Positions 35,418 to 45,261 of a stretch of DNA of 64,000 bases are shown one piece after another. A program made the position numbers and the translations under genes. Below the pieces are notes generated by a model. That model was not told the origin of the DNA and made no database searches. It saw only the letters and a program-made list of their open reading frames with translations. Each line of letters starts with the position of its first letter. Within the stretch, counting starts at the first letter, position 1. The DNA is from Erysipelotrichaceae bacterium (GTDB lineage Bacteria; Bacillota_I; Bacilli_A; Erysipelotrichales; Erysipelotrichaceae): assembly GCA_017473265.1 (NCBI GenBank), contig JAFULQ010000017.1:1-64000 (forward strand), given 5' to 3'.

Positions 35418-35954
35418 ATGAAGTGTAAGAATTGTAATGAGAAAAATTTGTATAAAGCTAACTATTGTCATAAGTGTGGGTATGCTTTTACTGAAGAGGA
35501 TCGAAAAGAAGCGTATAGTCAAACTATCTTTGGTTTCTTTGATAGGATAGAAGAAATGTATAAGAAAATTAAATTGGATCATATTACGGGTAATATGTAT
35601 TTTAAGGTGCTTAGTATTTTGTTTGTATTAGCTATTGGAGTGTTTAATGTTTTATCTAATGGAAACGCATTTAAGGTGTTAGATAGTGAACAATATGATG
35701 TGCAGTATAATACAAAGACAGAAGAGTATTATTTAATTAGTGAAGAAGCTGAAATTCAAGTGTCTTTGTATCTACCAAAAGAAACGAAAACGATTTGTGT
35801 AATGGAATTTGATGATTCTGGTAATGAAATTCAGCAATTTCAATATACAATTGAAGATGCGATTGTGTTAAGAAATAATGGTAATGTCTATAAAATTAAG
35901 GCTGTATATTCTGATGATATTTGCCAAAGTTTAATGATTCGTATATTTGAATAG
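35418..35954 (+). CDS. Second zinc-ribbon membrane protein
   Basis: A 178-aa protein beginning with a zinc ribbon (CKNCNEKNLYKANYCHKCG, four cysteines), then a charged stretch, one membrane helix (about 57-75) and an extracellular beta-rich tail of about 100 residues. It starts three bases after the previous gene, with GGGAGA inside that gene as ribosome site, so the pair is one operon. Related layout suggests they form a membrane complex; no function is known to me. Confidence 0.72.
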   Translation: MKCKNCNEKNLYKANYCHKCGYAFTEEDRKEAYSQTIFGFFDRIEEMYKKIKLDHITGNMYFKVLSILFVLAIGVFNVLSNGNAFKVLDSEQYDVQYNTKTEEYYLISEEAEIQVSLYLPKETKTICVMEFDDSGNEIQQFQYTIEDAIVLRNNGNVYKIKAVYSDDICQSLMIRIFE

Positions 35955-35978
35955 TCCTTCGTATGAAGGGCTTTTTTA
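35953..35978 (+). terminator. Terminator after the zinc-ribbon pair
   Basis: AGTCCTTC-GTAT-GAAGGGCT (one T-G pair) followed by T residues; overlaps the stop codon. Confidence 0.78.
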
Positions 35979-35991
35979 TTTGTTGAAATGA

Positions 35992-36026
35992 TGTAAACGT
36001 TTACTTGTAAAATGTAAACGTTTTAC
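35992..36026 (+). promoter_or_regulatory. Two cre-like boxes upstream of adhE
   Basis: TGTAAACGTTTACT (35992-36005) matches the CcpA consensus at 13 of 14 positions and contains the palindrome GTAAACGTTTAC. TGTAAACGTTTTAC (36013-36026) is a near copy 21 bases later, two helical turns away. They lie just upstream of the promoter, a position that can activate. Confidence 0.6.
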
Positions 36027-36038
36027 TAAAAAATATAC

Positions 36039-36067
36039 TTGTGATTTAATTCACTATATTGTATCAT
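36039..36067 (+). promoter_or_regulatory. adhE promoter overlapped by a Rex-like operator
   Basis: TTGTGATTTAATTCACTA (36039-36056) matches the Rex consensus TTGTGA-N6-TCACAA except for the last bases. The same TTGTGA serves as -35 box, followed after 17 bases by TATCAT (36062-36067) as -10. Rex bound here would block the promoter until NADH rises. Confidence 0.7.
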
Positions 36068-36110
36068 TGTTACTGGCGATAAGTTAAAAAAATCACAAGG
36101 AGGCAAAGTT

Positions 36111-38774
36111 ATGGCTAAAAATGAAAAAGTAACAGAAACAAATGTTGAAGTAAGCCCTGCAGTTCAAGAAGTAAATGAACTAGTTGCGAAGGGTGTTATT
36201 GCGTTAGAAGAGTTTAAACAATTAAATCAAGAACAAGTAGATTACATTGTAGCGAAAGCTTCTGTAGCTGCTTTAGATAAACATGGTCAATTGGCATTAA
36301 GTGCAGTTCGTGAAACTGGACGTGGTGTTTTTGAAGATAAAGCGACAAAGAATTTATTTGCATGTGAACATGTAGTAAATAATATGCGTCATTTAAAAAC
36401 GGTTGGTGTAATTCGTGAAGATGAGTCTTTAGGTATTACTGAAGTAGCAGATCCTGTTGGGGTTGTTTGTGGTATTGTTCCTACAACAAATCCAACATCT
36501 ACTGCTATTTTTAAAGCGTTAATTTGTTTAAAGACAAGAAATCCAATTGTCTTCTCTTTCCATCCATCTGCTATCAATTGTTCAATTGAAGCAGCACAAA
36601 TCGTTTATGATGCGGCTGTAGCAGCAGGTGCTCCTAAAAATTGTATTCAATGGATTCAAAAACCTACAATGGAAGGTACAAATGCATTGATGAATCATAA
36701 AGATATTTCTACTATTTTAGCTACTGGTGGAAATGCAATGGTTAAAGCAGCGTATTCTTGTGGTAAACCTGCTTTAGGAGTTGGTGCTGGTAATGTTCCT
36801 GCATATATGGAAAAAACATGTGATATTCGTCAAGCAGTACATGATATCGTTATGAGTAAGTCTTTCGATAATGGTATGATTTGTGCTAGTGAACAAGCGG
36901 CTATTATTGATAAAGAAATTTATGATGAAGCTATTAAAGAATTTAAATCATATGGTGTATATTTTGCGAATAAAGAAGAAAAAGCTATGTTAGAAGCGTT
37001 TATGTTTAATGTGCATAGTAAAGCTGATTATGATCAAGCGAAGTTAAATCCAAACGTAGTTGGTAAACCTGCAGCTTGGATTGCGAAACAAGCGGGATTC
37101 CATATTCCTGCTGATACAAATATCATTTGTGTAGAATGTAAAAATGTGGGTGTAAATGAACCTTTAACACGTGAAAAACTTTCTCCTGTATTGGCTGTAT
37201 TGAAAGCAAATAGTACAGAAGAAGGTATGAAGATGTCAGAACAAATGGTGGAATTTAATGGTTTAGGACATAGTGCTGCGATTCATACTAAGTCTAAAGC
37301 ATTATCTGAAGAGTTTGGTAGACGTGTAAAAGCGATTCGTGTTATTTGGAATTCTCCAAGTACATTTGGTGGTATTGGTAATGTATATAATGCATTCTTG
37401 CCTTCATTAACATTGGGTTGTGGTTCTTATGGTGCTAACTCTGTTGGTGATAATGTAAGTGCTGTGAATTTATTGAATATTAAAAAGATTGGAAGAAGAA
37501 ATAACAATATGCAATGGTTTAAAGTTCCTTCAAAGATTTATTTCGAAAGAAATTCTCTTAAATATTTAAAAGACATGAGAGAAATGTCTAGAGTATTTAT
37601 TGTTACTGATAGATCAATGGTTGATTTAGGATATGTAAATAAAGTAACAGAACAATTAAATTTACGTCGTAATCGTGTGCAATATCAATTGTTCTGTGAT
37701 GTTGAACCAGATCCAAGTATTGAAACAGTTAAGAAGGGTTATGAATTAATGAAAGCCTTCTCTCCTGATACAATTATTGCTTTAGGTGGAGGTTCTCCAA
37801 TGGATGCGGCTAAGGGTATGTGGTTATTCTATGAACATCCTGAAGTTGATTTTGATGACTTGAAACAAAAATTCATGGATATCCGTAAACGTGCGTTCCG
37901 TTATCCTGAATTGGGTAAAAAGGCATCATTGGTATGTATTCCTACAACAAGTGGTACTGGTAGTGAAGTTACTCCTTTCGCTGTTATTACAGATAAAAAA
38001 GAAGGTAAGAAATATCCTTTGGCGGATTACTCATTAACTCCTACAGTAGCGATTGTTGATCCAGTATTAACACAAAATTTACCTGCTTCAATTACTGCAG
38101 ATACGGGTATGGACGTATTAACACATGCGACTGAAGCTTATGTTTCTGTATTAGCAAATGATTTTACAGATGGTTTAGCTTTACAAGCGATTAAGTTAGT
38201 GTTCCAATATTTAGAACGTGCAGTTAAAGATGGTAAAAATGATATGGAAGCTAGAGAAAAGATGCATAATGCATCATGTATTGCTGGTATGGCCTTTGCG
38301 AATGCGTTCTTAGGTGTGAATCACTCATTGGCTCATAAGATTGGTGGTGTATTCCATGTACCTCATGGTCGTGCAAATGCAATCTTAATGCCTTATGTAA
38401 TTGAATATAATGGCGTTCGTCCAAGAAAGACAGCAACATGGCCTAAGTATAACTACTATAAGGCAGATGAAAAATATCAAGAAATTGCTAAAATGTTAGG
38501 ATTACCTGCTTCTACACCAGAAGAAGCTGTTCATAGCTATGCGAAAGCTTGTTATGAATTGGGAAGAAAATGTGGTATCAAGATGAGTTTCAAAGAACAA
38601 GGTATTGATGCGCAACAGTGGAATGATAACATTGCGAAAATTGCTTTATTAGCATATGAAGATCAATGTTCTCCAGCAAACCCTAAACTACCTTTAGTAG
38701 ATGATATGATGAAGATTTTACAAGATACATTTGAAGCGAATAAATTCGCAAGTGAATATAAAGACGAGAACTAA
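36111..38774 (+). CDS. adhE: Bifunctional acetaldehyde/alcohol dehydrogenase AdhE
   Basis: An 887-aa fusion enzyme that reduces acetyl-CoA to ethanol through acetaldehyde, regenerating two NAD+. The aldehyde dehydrogenase half (1-440) has the nucleophile Cys258 in [11 protein letters not shown]; the iron-dependent alcohol dehydrogenase half (about 465-880) has [13 protein letters not shown] and metal ligands in [11 protein letters not shown] and FHVPHGRAN. Length is normal for AdhE. Expression is probably redox- and carbon-controlled through the Rex-like and cre-like boxes before it. It is the main fermentative redox outlet visible in the window, beside PduL. Confidence 0.97.
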   Translation: MAKNEKVTETNVEVSPAVQEVNELVAKGVIALEEFKQLNQEQVDYIVAKASVAALDKHGQLALSAVRETGRGVFEDKATKNLFACEHVVNNMRHLKTVGVIREDESLGITEVADPVGVVCGIVPTTNPTSTAIFKALICLKTRNPIVFSFHPSAINCSIEAAQIVYDAAVAAGAPKNCIQWIQKPTMEGTNALMNHKDISTILATGGNAMVKAAYSCGKPALGVGAGNVPAYMEKTCDIRQAVHDIVMSKSFDNGMICASEQAAIIDKEIYDEAIKEFKSYGVYFANKEEKAMLEAFMFNVHSKADYDQAKLNPNVVGKPAAWIAKQAGFHIPADTNIICVECKNVGVNEPLTREKLSPVLAVLKANSTEEGMKMSEQMVEFNGLGHSAAIHTKSKALSEEFGRRVKAIRVIWNSPSTFGGIGNVYNAFLPSLTLGCGSYGANSVGDNVSAVNLLNIKKIGRRNNNMQWFKVPSKIYFERNSLKYLKDMREMSRVFIVTDRSMVDLGYVNKVTEQLNLRRNRVQYQLFCDVEPDPSIETVKKGYELMKAFSPDTIIALGGGSPMDAAKGMWLFYEHPEVDFDDLKQKFMDIRKRAFRYPELGKKASLVCIPTTSGTGSEVTPFAVITDKKEGKKYPLADYSLTPTVAIVDPVLTQNLPASITADTGMDVLTHATEAYVSVLANDFTDGLALQAIKLVFQYLERAVKDGKNDMEAREKMHNASCIAGMAFANAFLGVNHSLAHKIGGVFHVPHGRANAILMPYVIEYNGVRPRKTATWPKYNYYKADEKYQEIAKMLGLPASTPEEAVHSYAKACYELGRKCGIKMSFKEQGIDAQQWNDNIAKIALLAYEDQCSPANPKLPLVDDMMKILQDTFEANKFASEYKDEN

Positions 38775-38796
38775 CATTTTCGCCTCCTCAGTAAAT

Positions 38797-38825
38797 AAGA
38801 CCCTACAGCTAGGGTCTTGTTTTGT
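38797..38825 (+). terminator. Terminator after adhE
   Basis: AAGACCCTA-CAGC-TAGGGTCTT with T-rich tail. Confidence 0.88.
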
Positions 38826-38843
38826 TTTGTCTAGTTTGTACTA

Positions 38844-38873
38844 GGTAAACGTGTACTTGAAAATAATTCAAGT
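38844..38873. promoter_or_regulatory. cre-like half and inverted repeat before the RhuM-Fic gene
   Basis: GGTAAACGTGTACT (38844-38857) resembles the adhE cre boxes. It overlaps ACTTGAA-AATAA-TTCAAGT (38855-38873), a perfect 7-bp inverted repeat near the likely -35 region of the next gene. Candidate operator. Confidence 0.4.
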
Positions 38874-38988
38874 TCAAGAGATAATTTTAGTGTAATAAAG
38901 ATGAGTTTTATGGATTGGATTTTGTATGGAGCAGTATGAATGAAGGTTATGAAATTCATCTTTTTTTACTAGAAACGAGGAAAATAAG

Positions 38989-39921
38989 ATGAATGATGTA
39001 GTGGTTTTTAAGGATGGAGAATTTAGTTTGGAGGTGGAAGTTAATAAAGAGCAAGAAACGGTTTGGTTAACGAGTAAAGAAATTTCAATTTTGTTCGATA
39101 AAGATGTTAATACAATTAATGAACATATTCAAAATATCTTTATGGAACAAGAACTAGACCAAGAAACTTCTACCGGTTTTTCCGGTAAAAGTACAGGTGG
39201 AAGAAAACCTAAAGTGTACAATTTAGATGTAATTATTTCAGTTGGTTACCGTGTGAAGTCAAAAAGAGGTATTTTGTTTAGAAAATGGGCTACTTCTGTA
39301 TTGAAAGAATATATGGTTCAAGGTGTTGTGATTAATCAAAGGCGATTAGAGGCTTTGAATCGTACGGTAGAAATTCAGGCTAGTATGTTGGCCTCTGCTT
39401 TGGATGTGGATTCTGAAGGTGTGTATATGGTTGTTAAAGCATATACGGATGCTTTAGAGTTATTGGATAATTATGATCATCAATGTGTTTCTAGACCTAA
39501 AGGGAATAAAAGTGTTTATGTGCTTAGTTATAAGGAGTGTAGAAACTTGATTGATAGTATGAAATTTAATGATACTTCTAGTGTGTTTGGCGTTGAAAAG
39601 GAAGTTGGGAAGTTAGATGGTATTTTAAAAAGTATTTATCAAAATATTTTTGGTAGGGAAGTGTATCCTACATTGGAAGAAAAGGCTGCGAATTTGTTGT
39701 ATTTTCTAATTAAAGATCATCCTTTTGTGGATGGATGTAAACGTATTGGTGCTTCTATCTTTTTGGAGTTTTTATATAAGAATGAAGTGTTGTTTGTGAA
39801 TGGTAAACAATTATTGTCGAATAGTGCGTTGGTTGCGATCACTTTGATGATTGCACAGTCTAAACCGGAAGAGAAGGAGATTATGATTGATTTAGTGATG
39901 AATTTTTTGGTTCTTAAGTAG
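38989..39921 (+). CDS. RhuM-family protein with Fic/Doc-like C-terminus
   Basis: A 310-aa two-part protein. Residues 1-125 match the RhuM/virulence-protein module (TVWLTSKEISILFDKDVNTI, DVIISVGYRVKSKRG, FRKWATSVLKEYMV), common near mobile and restriction loci. Residues about 205-300 form a Fic/Doc-like fold with HPFVDGCKRIGA (244-255). Fic enzymes need Asn in HPFx(D/E)GN(K/G)R to place magnesium; here it is Cys250, so AMP transfer is doubtful. No antitoxin gene adjoins. Likely horizontally mobile. Single gene with its own promoter region. Confidence 0.85.
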   Translation: MNDVVVFKDGEFSLEVEVNKEQETVWLTSKEISILFDKDVNTINEHIQNIFMEQELDQETSTGFSGKSTGGRKPKVYNLDVIISVGYRVKSKRGILFRKWATSVLKEYMVQGVVINQRRLEALNRTVEIQASMLASALDVDSEGVYMVVKAYTDALELLDNYDHQCVSRPKGNKSVYVLSYKECRNLIDSMKFNDTSSVFGVEKEVGKLDGILKSIYQNIFGREVYPTLEEKAANLLYFLIKDHPFVDGCKRIGASIFLEFLYKNEVLFVNGKQLLSNSALVAITLMIAQSKPEEKEIMIDLVMNFLVLK

Positions 39922-40050
39922 TATGTTAAATTGAAGGTTTGATGTCTGAATTGTAAAGGTTTTGTAAAGGCATTAAACCTTTTCTTGTCAATTGAAATAT
40001 TATCCTTTATAATTTCTAATGCAGTTTCATAACTAATAAGGAGGGTAATT

Positions 40051-41469
40051 ATGCTATTTTCAAGTACAGTATTTTTATATTTGTTTTTACCTCTTTTAAT
40101 AATATTGTATTACACCATTTTTGCGGGAAAGCGTTTAGCGCAAAATGTTTTATTATTGATTGCGAGTTTGTTTTTTTATGCATGGGGTGAACCTAAGTTT
40201 GTAGTTATAATGATTGCCTCTATTATAATTAATTGGTTGTTTGGTATTTTTGTTGATAAATATAGAAGTAATAATATTGTGGAAAAAGTTATTATTACAC
40301 TTGCTGTTGTTTTTAATTTATTTATTTTATTTGTTTTTAAGTATTTAGCATTTGCTAGTAATATTGTAAATTCGTTATTTGATATGCATTTAGTAGTTCC
40401 TAATATTGCTTTGCCAATTGGTATTTCTTTCTTTACTTTCCAAGGAATGTCTTATGTTATTGATGTATATCGCCAAAAAGGCGAAGTGCAAACGAATTTA
40501 TTGAATGTTGGTTTATATATTTCATTTTTTCCACAGTTGATTGCTGGTCCTATTGTAAGATATGAAACGGTTGCGAATGAGATTAATTATCGTAAAGAAA
40601 CACTTGATGATTTTGTAGATGGCTTTGCTAGATTTATTGTTGGTATGGCTAAAAAAGTATTATTAGCTAATAGCTTTGCTTTGCTTGCGGATACGGCGTT
40701 TGATTTAGTAACAACAGGTGCTAGTTATTCTGTTGGTTATGCATGGTTTGGAGCAATCGCATATACTTTCCAAATATTCTTTGATTTTAGCGGTTATAGT
40801 GATATGGCTATTGGATTAGGTCGAATGTTTGGGTTCCATTTCTTGGAAAACTTTAATTATCCATATATTTCAACATCTATTTCCGAGTTTTGGAGACGTT
40901 GGCATATGTCATTGGGAACGTGGTTTAGAGATTATTTGTATTTTCCATTAGGGGGAAGTCGTGTTTCTAAAAATAGGGTTATTTTCAATTTGTTTGTTGT
41001 ATGGGCATTTACTGGTTTATGGCATGGAGCGAATTTAACTTTTGTAATTTGGGGATTAATGTATTTTGTGTTAATTACATTTGAAAAACTTAGTGGTTTT
41101 GAGAAGAAGGGTAGTAAAAATCTATTACCACTTAAGTGGATATATACAATGTTCTTTGTTGTGTTAGGTTTTGTTATCTTTAGAGCAGATAACTTAAGTG
41201 AAGCGATTGTGTATATACGAACGATGTTTGGAATAAATGGCAATGCATTGATTGATGGGGTATTCTTAGCGAATGTTTCTCAAAGTTTAATAATTTATGT
41301 AATTGCGGCATTTGCTAGTACTCCTATTTTTAAATGTATTGGTGAGAGAACTAAAGAAAATGGCTTTGTTCAGTATGTTTGTAAATTTGGATTAATTATG
41401 TTGTTTATTCTTTCAGTCAGTAGTTTGGTAAGTAACTCATACAATCCATTTATTTACTTTAACTTTTAG
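40051..41469 (+). CDS. MBOAT-family O-acyltransferase (AlgI/DltB-like)
   Basis: A 472-aa polytopic membrane enzyme with about ten helices. MBOAT features: IGISFFTFQGMSYVIDVYR, FFDFSGYSDMAIGLGRMFG, SISEFWRRWHMSLGTWFRDY and the catalytic His near residue 325 in GLWHGANLTFV. AlgI/PatA-type members move acyl groups across the membrane to a wall polymer or exopolysaccharide. It is paired with a DHHW protein nine bases downstream, a standard partner, and preceded by AAGGAGG. The acceptor polymer is not encoded here. Confidence 0.93.
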   Translation: MLFSSTVFLYLFLPLLIILYYTIFAGKRLAQNVLLLIASLFFYAWGEPKFVVIMIASIIINWLFGIFVDKYRSNNIVEKVIITLAVVFNLFILFVFKYLAFASNIVNSLFDMHLVVPNIALPIGISFFTFQGMSYVIDVYRQKGEVQTNLLNVGLYISFFPQLIAGPIVRYETVANEINYRKETLDDFVDGFARFIVGMAKKVLLANSFALLADTAFDLVTTGASYSVGYAWFGAIAYTFQIFFDFSGYSDMAIGLGRMFGFHFLENFNYPYISTSISEFWRRWHMSLGTWFRDYLYFPLGGSRVSKNRVIFNLFVVWAFTGLWHGANLTFVIWGLMYFVLITFEKLSGFEKKGSKNLLPLKWIYTMFFVVLGFVIFRADNLSEAIVYIRTMFGINGNALIDGVFLANVSQSLIIYVIAAFASTPIFKCIGERTKENGFVQYVCKFGLIMLFILSVSSLVSNSYNPFIYFNF

Positions 41470-41478
41470 GAGGTAACT

Positions 41479-42684
41479 ATGAAGAAATTTAATAAAAATT
41501 TAATTGTATTTGTTGTTGTTTCGTTAATGGTTACTTTGGGTTATTGTTTTTCGTTTGTAAAGGGAATGGGAAAATCGGTTTTGGGACTAGTTGAATCAAT
41601 TAAAATGCATGATGAAAATGCAATAAGTGATTTTACGGATTCTATTGAAAACTATTCTTCTGAACGTTTACGTTATCATGATTTGTTAATGGATATCAAT
41701 TCTTTTAAGGAAAGAATATTAGGGACTAGAGCAATTACAAAGGATGGCACACAATATTTTAGAACTGATGATAATTATTTGGTGTCTATTTCAAGTAATA
41801 AAGCAGAAGAGGGGCGATATGATGAAGCGTATACTTCGTTTCATAAATTGAAAGATATTGCTGAAGCTAATGGTGCGAATTTTATGTATTTTGCTGTTCC
41901 TGGTAAAAATTATTATGCAACATATGAAGCAAATATTATTGATTATGGAAAGCATGATTATGATTTGTTTGTAAAAGGTATGTATGAAAATGAAGTTCCA
42001 TATTATGATTTTTCCAATCTTTTAAATGGATATACGAATCCTATGGAAGCTTATTTCTTTACAGATCATCACTGGAAGCCAACAGTAGGATTGCAAGCTG
42101 CAAATGTTATGTGTCAAAAGTTACAAGAAATGTATGGATTTGCATATGATAAAGAGTTATTTAATATTAATAATTATAATGTTACGAAGTATAAAGATCA
42201 ATTTCTAGGATCGTATGGTAAAAAGGTGGGTACATATTTTACTGAAGAAGGTGCTGATGATTTTGAGTTGATTACTCCGAAATTTGAAACAGATTTGATT
42301 GAGGAACAACCATTTAAAAATTCTATACGTACTGGTTCTTTTGAGGAAACGGTTTTGTATATGGATAATCTTGAAAAAGATTATTATGGTAAAAATAGTT
42401 ACGTTACGTATAGTGGAGGCGATTATCGTCTACAAATTATTAAAAATAACAAAAATTTAGAAGGAAAGAAAATTCTTCTTATAAGAGATTCTTTTGGTTG
42501 TGTGGTTTCTCCATTTTTGTCTTTACAGACGAGTGAATTGCATGTTTGCGATGTGCGAAATTTTGAATCATTTGTTGGTGAAAAGGTGAATATGGAAGAA
42601 TATATTCAACAAATACAACCTGATTATGTGTTGGTGTTGTATACTGGAACGGATCTTTCTAGTGGTAGAAATGATTTTTTCTAA
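41479..42684 (+). CDS. DHHW-family (AlgJ/AlgX-like) acyl-transfer partner
   Basis: A 401-aa protein with one N-terminal membrane anchor (about 8-28) and an extracellular SGNH-hydrolase-like domain. The DHHW signature is at 196-199 (FFTDHHWKPT), with a candidate nucleophile Ser in LIRDSFGCVV. In such pairs the MBOAT protein exports the acyl group and the DHHW protein places it on the polysaccharide. Co-transcribed with the MBOAT gene (AGGAGG overlaps the end of that gene). Confidence 0.9.
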   Translation: MKKFNKNLIVFVVVSLMVTLGYCFSFVKGMGKSVLGLVESIKMHDENAISDFTDSIENYSSERLRYHDLLMDINSFKERILGTRAITKDGTQYFRTDDNYLVSISSNKAEEGRYDEAYTSFHKLKDIAEANGANFMYFAVPGKNYYATYEANIIDYGKHDYDLFVKGMYENEVPYYDFSNLLNGYTNPMEAYFFTDHHWKPTVGLQAANVMCQKLQEMYGFAYDKELFNINNYNVTKYKDQFLGSYGKKVGTYFTEEGADDFELITPKFETDLIEEQPFKNSIRTGSFEETVLYMDNLEKDYYGKNSYVTYSGGDYRLQIIKNNKNLEGKKILLIRDSFGCVVSPFLSLQTSELHVCDVRNFESFVGEKVNMEEYIQQIQPDYVLVLYTGTDLSSGRNDFF

Positions 42685-42691
42685 AAATAAA

Positions 42692-42721
42692 AAAAGATAA
42701 AACGGTGGTTTTATCTTTTTT
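42692..42721. terminator. Bidirectional terminator
   Basis: AAAAGATAAAAC-GGTG-GTTTTATCTTTT between the DHHW gene and the convergent YitT gene. Confidence 0.87.
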
Positions 42722-43310
42722 ATTTTGAAAGTTTGTCTTGAATGATACCGATGATTTGCCCAGACAATATAACTGTAATTAATGAATAAAAAATGCGTGT
42801 AAAGGGAATATAGGTTAGTGATAATAATAGAACGGTTAAATCACTTACTAGATAAATAATTTGAATTTTTAAATTAAAGATTTTAGATAAACTCATGGCG
42901 ATTGCATCATCACTTGAAGTGGCTCCTCCAGCTAGTATGCATAATCCTGCACCGATTCCTATGCATAATGCACCGCTTATAGCTGCAATAAATGGGTGTT
43001 GCGCGATATTTGGGAATAATGGTGGGAATTGCTCGATAATAGCATAAAATGCTGAGAATCCGGCGGTAGAGATTAGTGAATACAATACAAAGTGTTTACC
43101 TAATATTTTAGCTCCTAATGAATAACAAACGACATTTAGTACAAAGGTGGTTATCGCTGGAGATATTGCGAACCAATATTGTAATAATAGGGATAATCCT
43201 AAGCCTCCTCCTTCGGTTACGAAGCTTTGTGAGTGGATGTGATAAATCCCAAATGCTTGAATGGCACTGCCTAATAAGACAATGCCAACCAATTTCCAAT
43301 GTAATTTCAT
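42720..43310 (-). CDS. YitT/YczE-like membrane protein
   Basis: A 196-aa membrane protein with five helices. The N-terminal LLGSAIQAFGIYHIHSQSF and TEGGGLGLSLLL and the later AGGATSSDDAIAMSLSK match the YitT/YczE group (DUF161 type); the C-terminal soluble domain of full YitT is absent. Function in this family is not settled. Its ATG overlaps the ygiQ-like stop (TAATG), so it is translated as the second gene of that unit. Confidence 0.8.
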   Translation of the reverse strand: MKLHWKLVGIVLLGSAIQAFGIYHIHSQSFVTEGGGLGLSLLLQYWFAISPAITTFVLNVVCYSLGAKILGKHFVLYSLISTAGFSAFYAIIEQFPPLFPNIAQHPFIAAISGALCIGIGAGLCILAGGATSSDDAIAMSLSKIFNLKIQIIYLVSDLTVLLLSLTYIPFTRIFYSLITVILSGQIIGIIQDKLSK

Positions 43311-45142
43311 TATTTCTTTTTCTTTCTTGGATTTTGATATCCTTGTTTTTTATTGTTAGAGAAAGATTTTGGTCGTAATAATGCGTTTTGTTTCATGGAT
43401 ACTAAATCTAAGCGACCAGCTTTGCGTAATGCTGAATATACCAAATCGTAGTTTTGTGGATAAGTGAATTGCATTAGTGCTCTTTGCATCGCTTTTTCTT
43501 TATAATCTTTGGCTACATACACTGGCTTAAGTGTTCTAGGGTCTAGTTCTGTATAATACATACAAGTTGCTAGTGTACCAGGTGTAGGATAAAAGTCTTG
43601 TACTTGTTTTGGGGTATGATGAATACCTTTTAAGTATTGAGCTAATTCGATAGCTGAATCTAAATCACAACCAGGATGTGAACTCATTAAGTATGGTACA
43701 AGATATTGGTCTTTTCCATATTCTTCATTTAGTTGTTGGTATTTTTTAACAAATTCTAAATATACTTTTTTATGTGGTTTTCCCATTTTGTCCAATACTT
43801 TAGGACTAATATGTTCTGGGGCAACTTTTAATTGTCCAGAAATATGGTGTTGTACCAATTCTCTGAAGAATTCATCATTTTTATCTGCCATTACATAGTC
43901 ATAACGAATACCTGAACGAACAAATACTTTTTTAACTTTAGGTAATTGGCGTACTGTTTTTAAAATATGTGTATATTCACTATGGTCTGCGTCAATGTTT
44001 GGACATGGTGAAGGGAATAGACATTCTCTATGTTTACATGTACCGTGTGTTAATTGTTTTTTACAGCTTGGATGGTGGAAGTTTGCACTTGGTCCGCCAA
44101 TGTCGTGAATATATCCTTTAAAGTTTGGCATTTGTGTAATTTTAATGGCTTCTTCTACAATGCTTTGTTCACTTCTAGAAGAAATAGTTCTTCCTTGGTG
44201 ATGGGTAATTGCACAGAATGCACAAGATCCAAAGCATCCGCGATTGCTTGTAATACTAAATTGTACTTCTTCAATTGCTGGAATATAGTGATAACTTGGA
44301 TGGAATGTACGTTCAAAATGTAATCCATATGTAAAGTCCATTTCTTCTCTTGATAATGGTAAAGCTGGTGTATTTTGTACAACGTACCAACCATCATATG
44401 GTTCAATTAACATTTTTGCAGTAATGGCATCAATGTTATCGTGTTGTGCTTTAAAGCTTTTTGCGTATTTGTATTTATCATTTTTAATCTCTTCAAATGA
44501 TGGTAATAAAATATAGTCATCTAATAAAGAAATATCTTTTGTTTTATAACATGACCCCTTAATAAATGTAATATCTTTAGCTGCAATGCCGGCATTTAAG
44601 GAATCGGCAGTTTCTACAATGGTACGTTCTCCCATACCATATAATAATAAATCGGCTTGTGAATCAATTAAGATCGAACGTCTTACTTTATCATCCCAAT
44701 AATCATAGTGTCCTAAACGACGAAGACTTGCTTCTACTCCCCCAATAATAATTGGAACATTAGGGAATAGTTTTCTTAATTTTTGTGTATAGACAATGGT
44801 TGCTCTATCTGGGCGTTTTCCCATCACACCATCATCTGTATAGTAATCTTTATCTCTTCTACGCTTATTAACGGAATAGTGATTTACCATAGAGTCGATA
44901 TTACCAGCGGAAACTAAAAAACCTAAACGTGGAGTACCAAATTGTAAAAATGGTTCTTCTTTGTTCCAATCTGGTTGTGGTAAGATGGCAACTGTATATC
45001 CATGGGCTTCTAAGGTTCTTGAAATAATTGCAGGACCAAAAGAAGGGTGGTCTACATATGCATCTCCGATAACGTATATAAAATCCGGTTGTTCCCAACC
45101 ATATTCTTCCATTTCTTTGCGATTAATTGGTAAAAATGCCAT
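43310..45142 (-). CDS. YgiQ-family radical SAM protein
   Basis: A 610-aa protein with a B12-binding-like N-terminal region, a radical SAM core with the unusual CFGSCAFC motif (Cys303, 307, 310; C-x3-C-x2-C) and the YgiQ C-terminal domain (PTPGTLATCMYYTELDP). The 4Fe-4S cluster would cleave S-adenosylmethionine; the substrate of YgiQ is unknown. Lysine/asparagine-rich tail. The family is widespread in anaerobes. Good GGAGG site on the minus strand. Confidence 0.94.
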   Translation of the reverse strand: MAFLPINRKEMEEYGWEQPDFIYVIGDAYVDHPSFGPAIISRTLEAHGYTVAILPQPDWNKEEPFLQFGTPRLGFLVSAGNIDSMVNHYSVNKRRRDKDYYTDDGVMGKRPDRATIVYTQKLRKLFPNVPIIIGGVEASLRRLGHYDYWDDKVRRSILIDSQADLLLYGMGERTIVETADSLNAGIAAKDITFIKGSCYKTKDISLLDDYILLPSFEEIKNDKYKYAKSFKAQHDNIDAITAKMLIEPYDGWYVVQNTPALPLSREEMDFTYGLHFERTFHPSYHYIPAIEEVQFSITSNRGCFGSCAFCAITHHQGRTISSRSEQSIVEEAIKITQMPNFKGYIHDIGGPSANFHHPSCKKQLTHGTCKHRECLFPSPCPNIDADHSEYTHILKTVRQLPKVKKVFVRSGIRYDYVMADKNDEFFRELVQHHISGQLKVAPEHISPKVLDKMGKPHKKVYLEFVKKYQQLNEEYGKDQYLVPYLMSSHPGCDLDSAIELAQYLKGIHHTPKQVQDFYPTPGTLATCMYYTELDPRTLKPVYVAKDYKEKAMQRALMQFTYPQNYDLVYSALRKAGRLDLVSMKQNALLRPKSFSNNKKQGYQNPRKKKK

Positions 45143-45261
45143 AATTAACCTCCTTTAATACTTTTCACTTCCTTATTATAGCATAACGCATGTTAGAAAA
45201 TGTAGAGAATTCTAGTGGAACTAGTTTGTTGGATTGTGTTATGATGAAAGTGGTGATAAAT

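Noticed and set aside
44054-44323. Plus-strand frame opposite the YgiQ gene
   Set aside because: It overlaps the radical SAM core, has no ribosome site and no recognisable composition.
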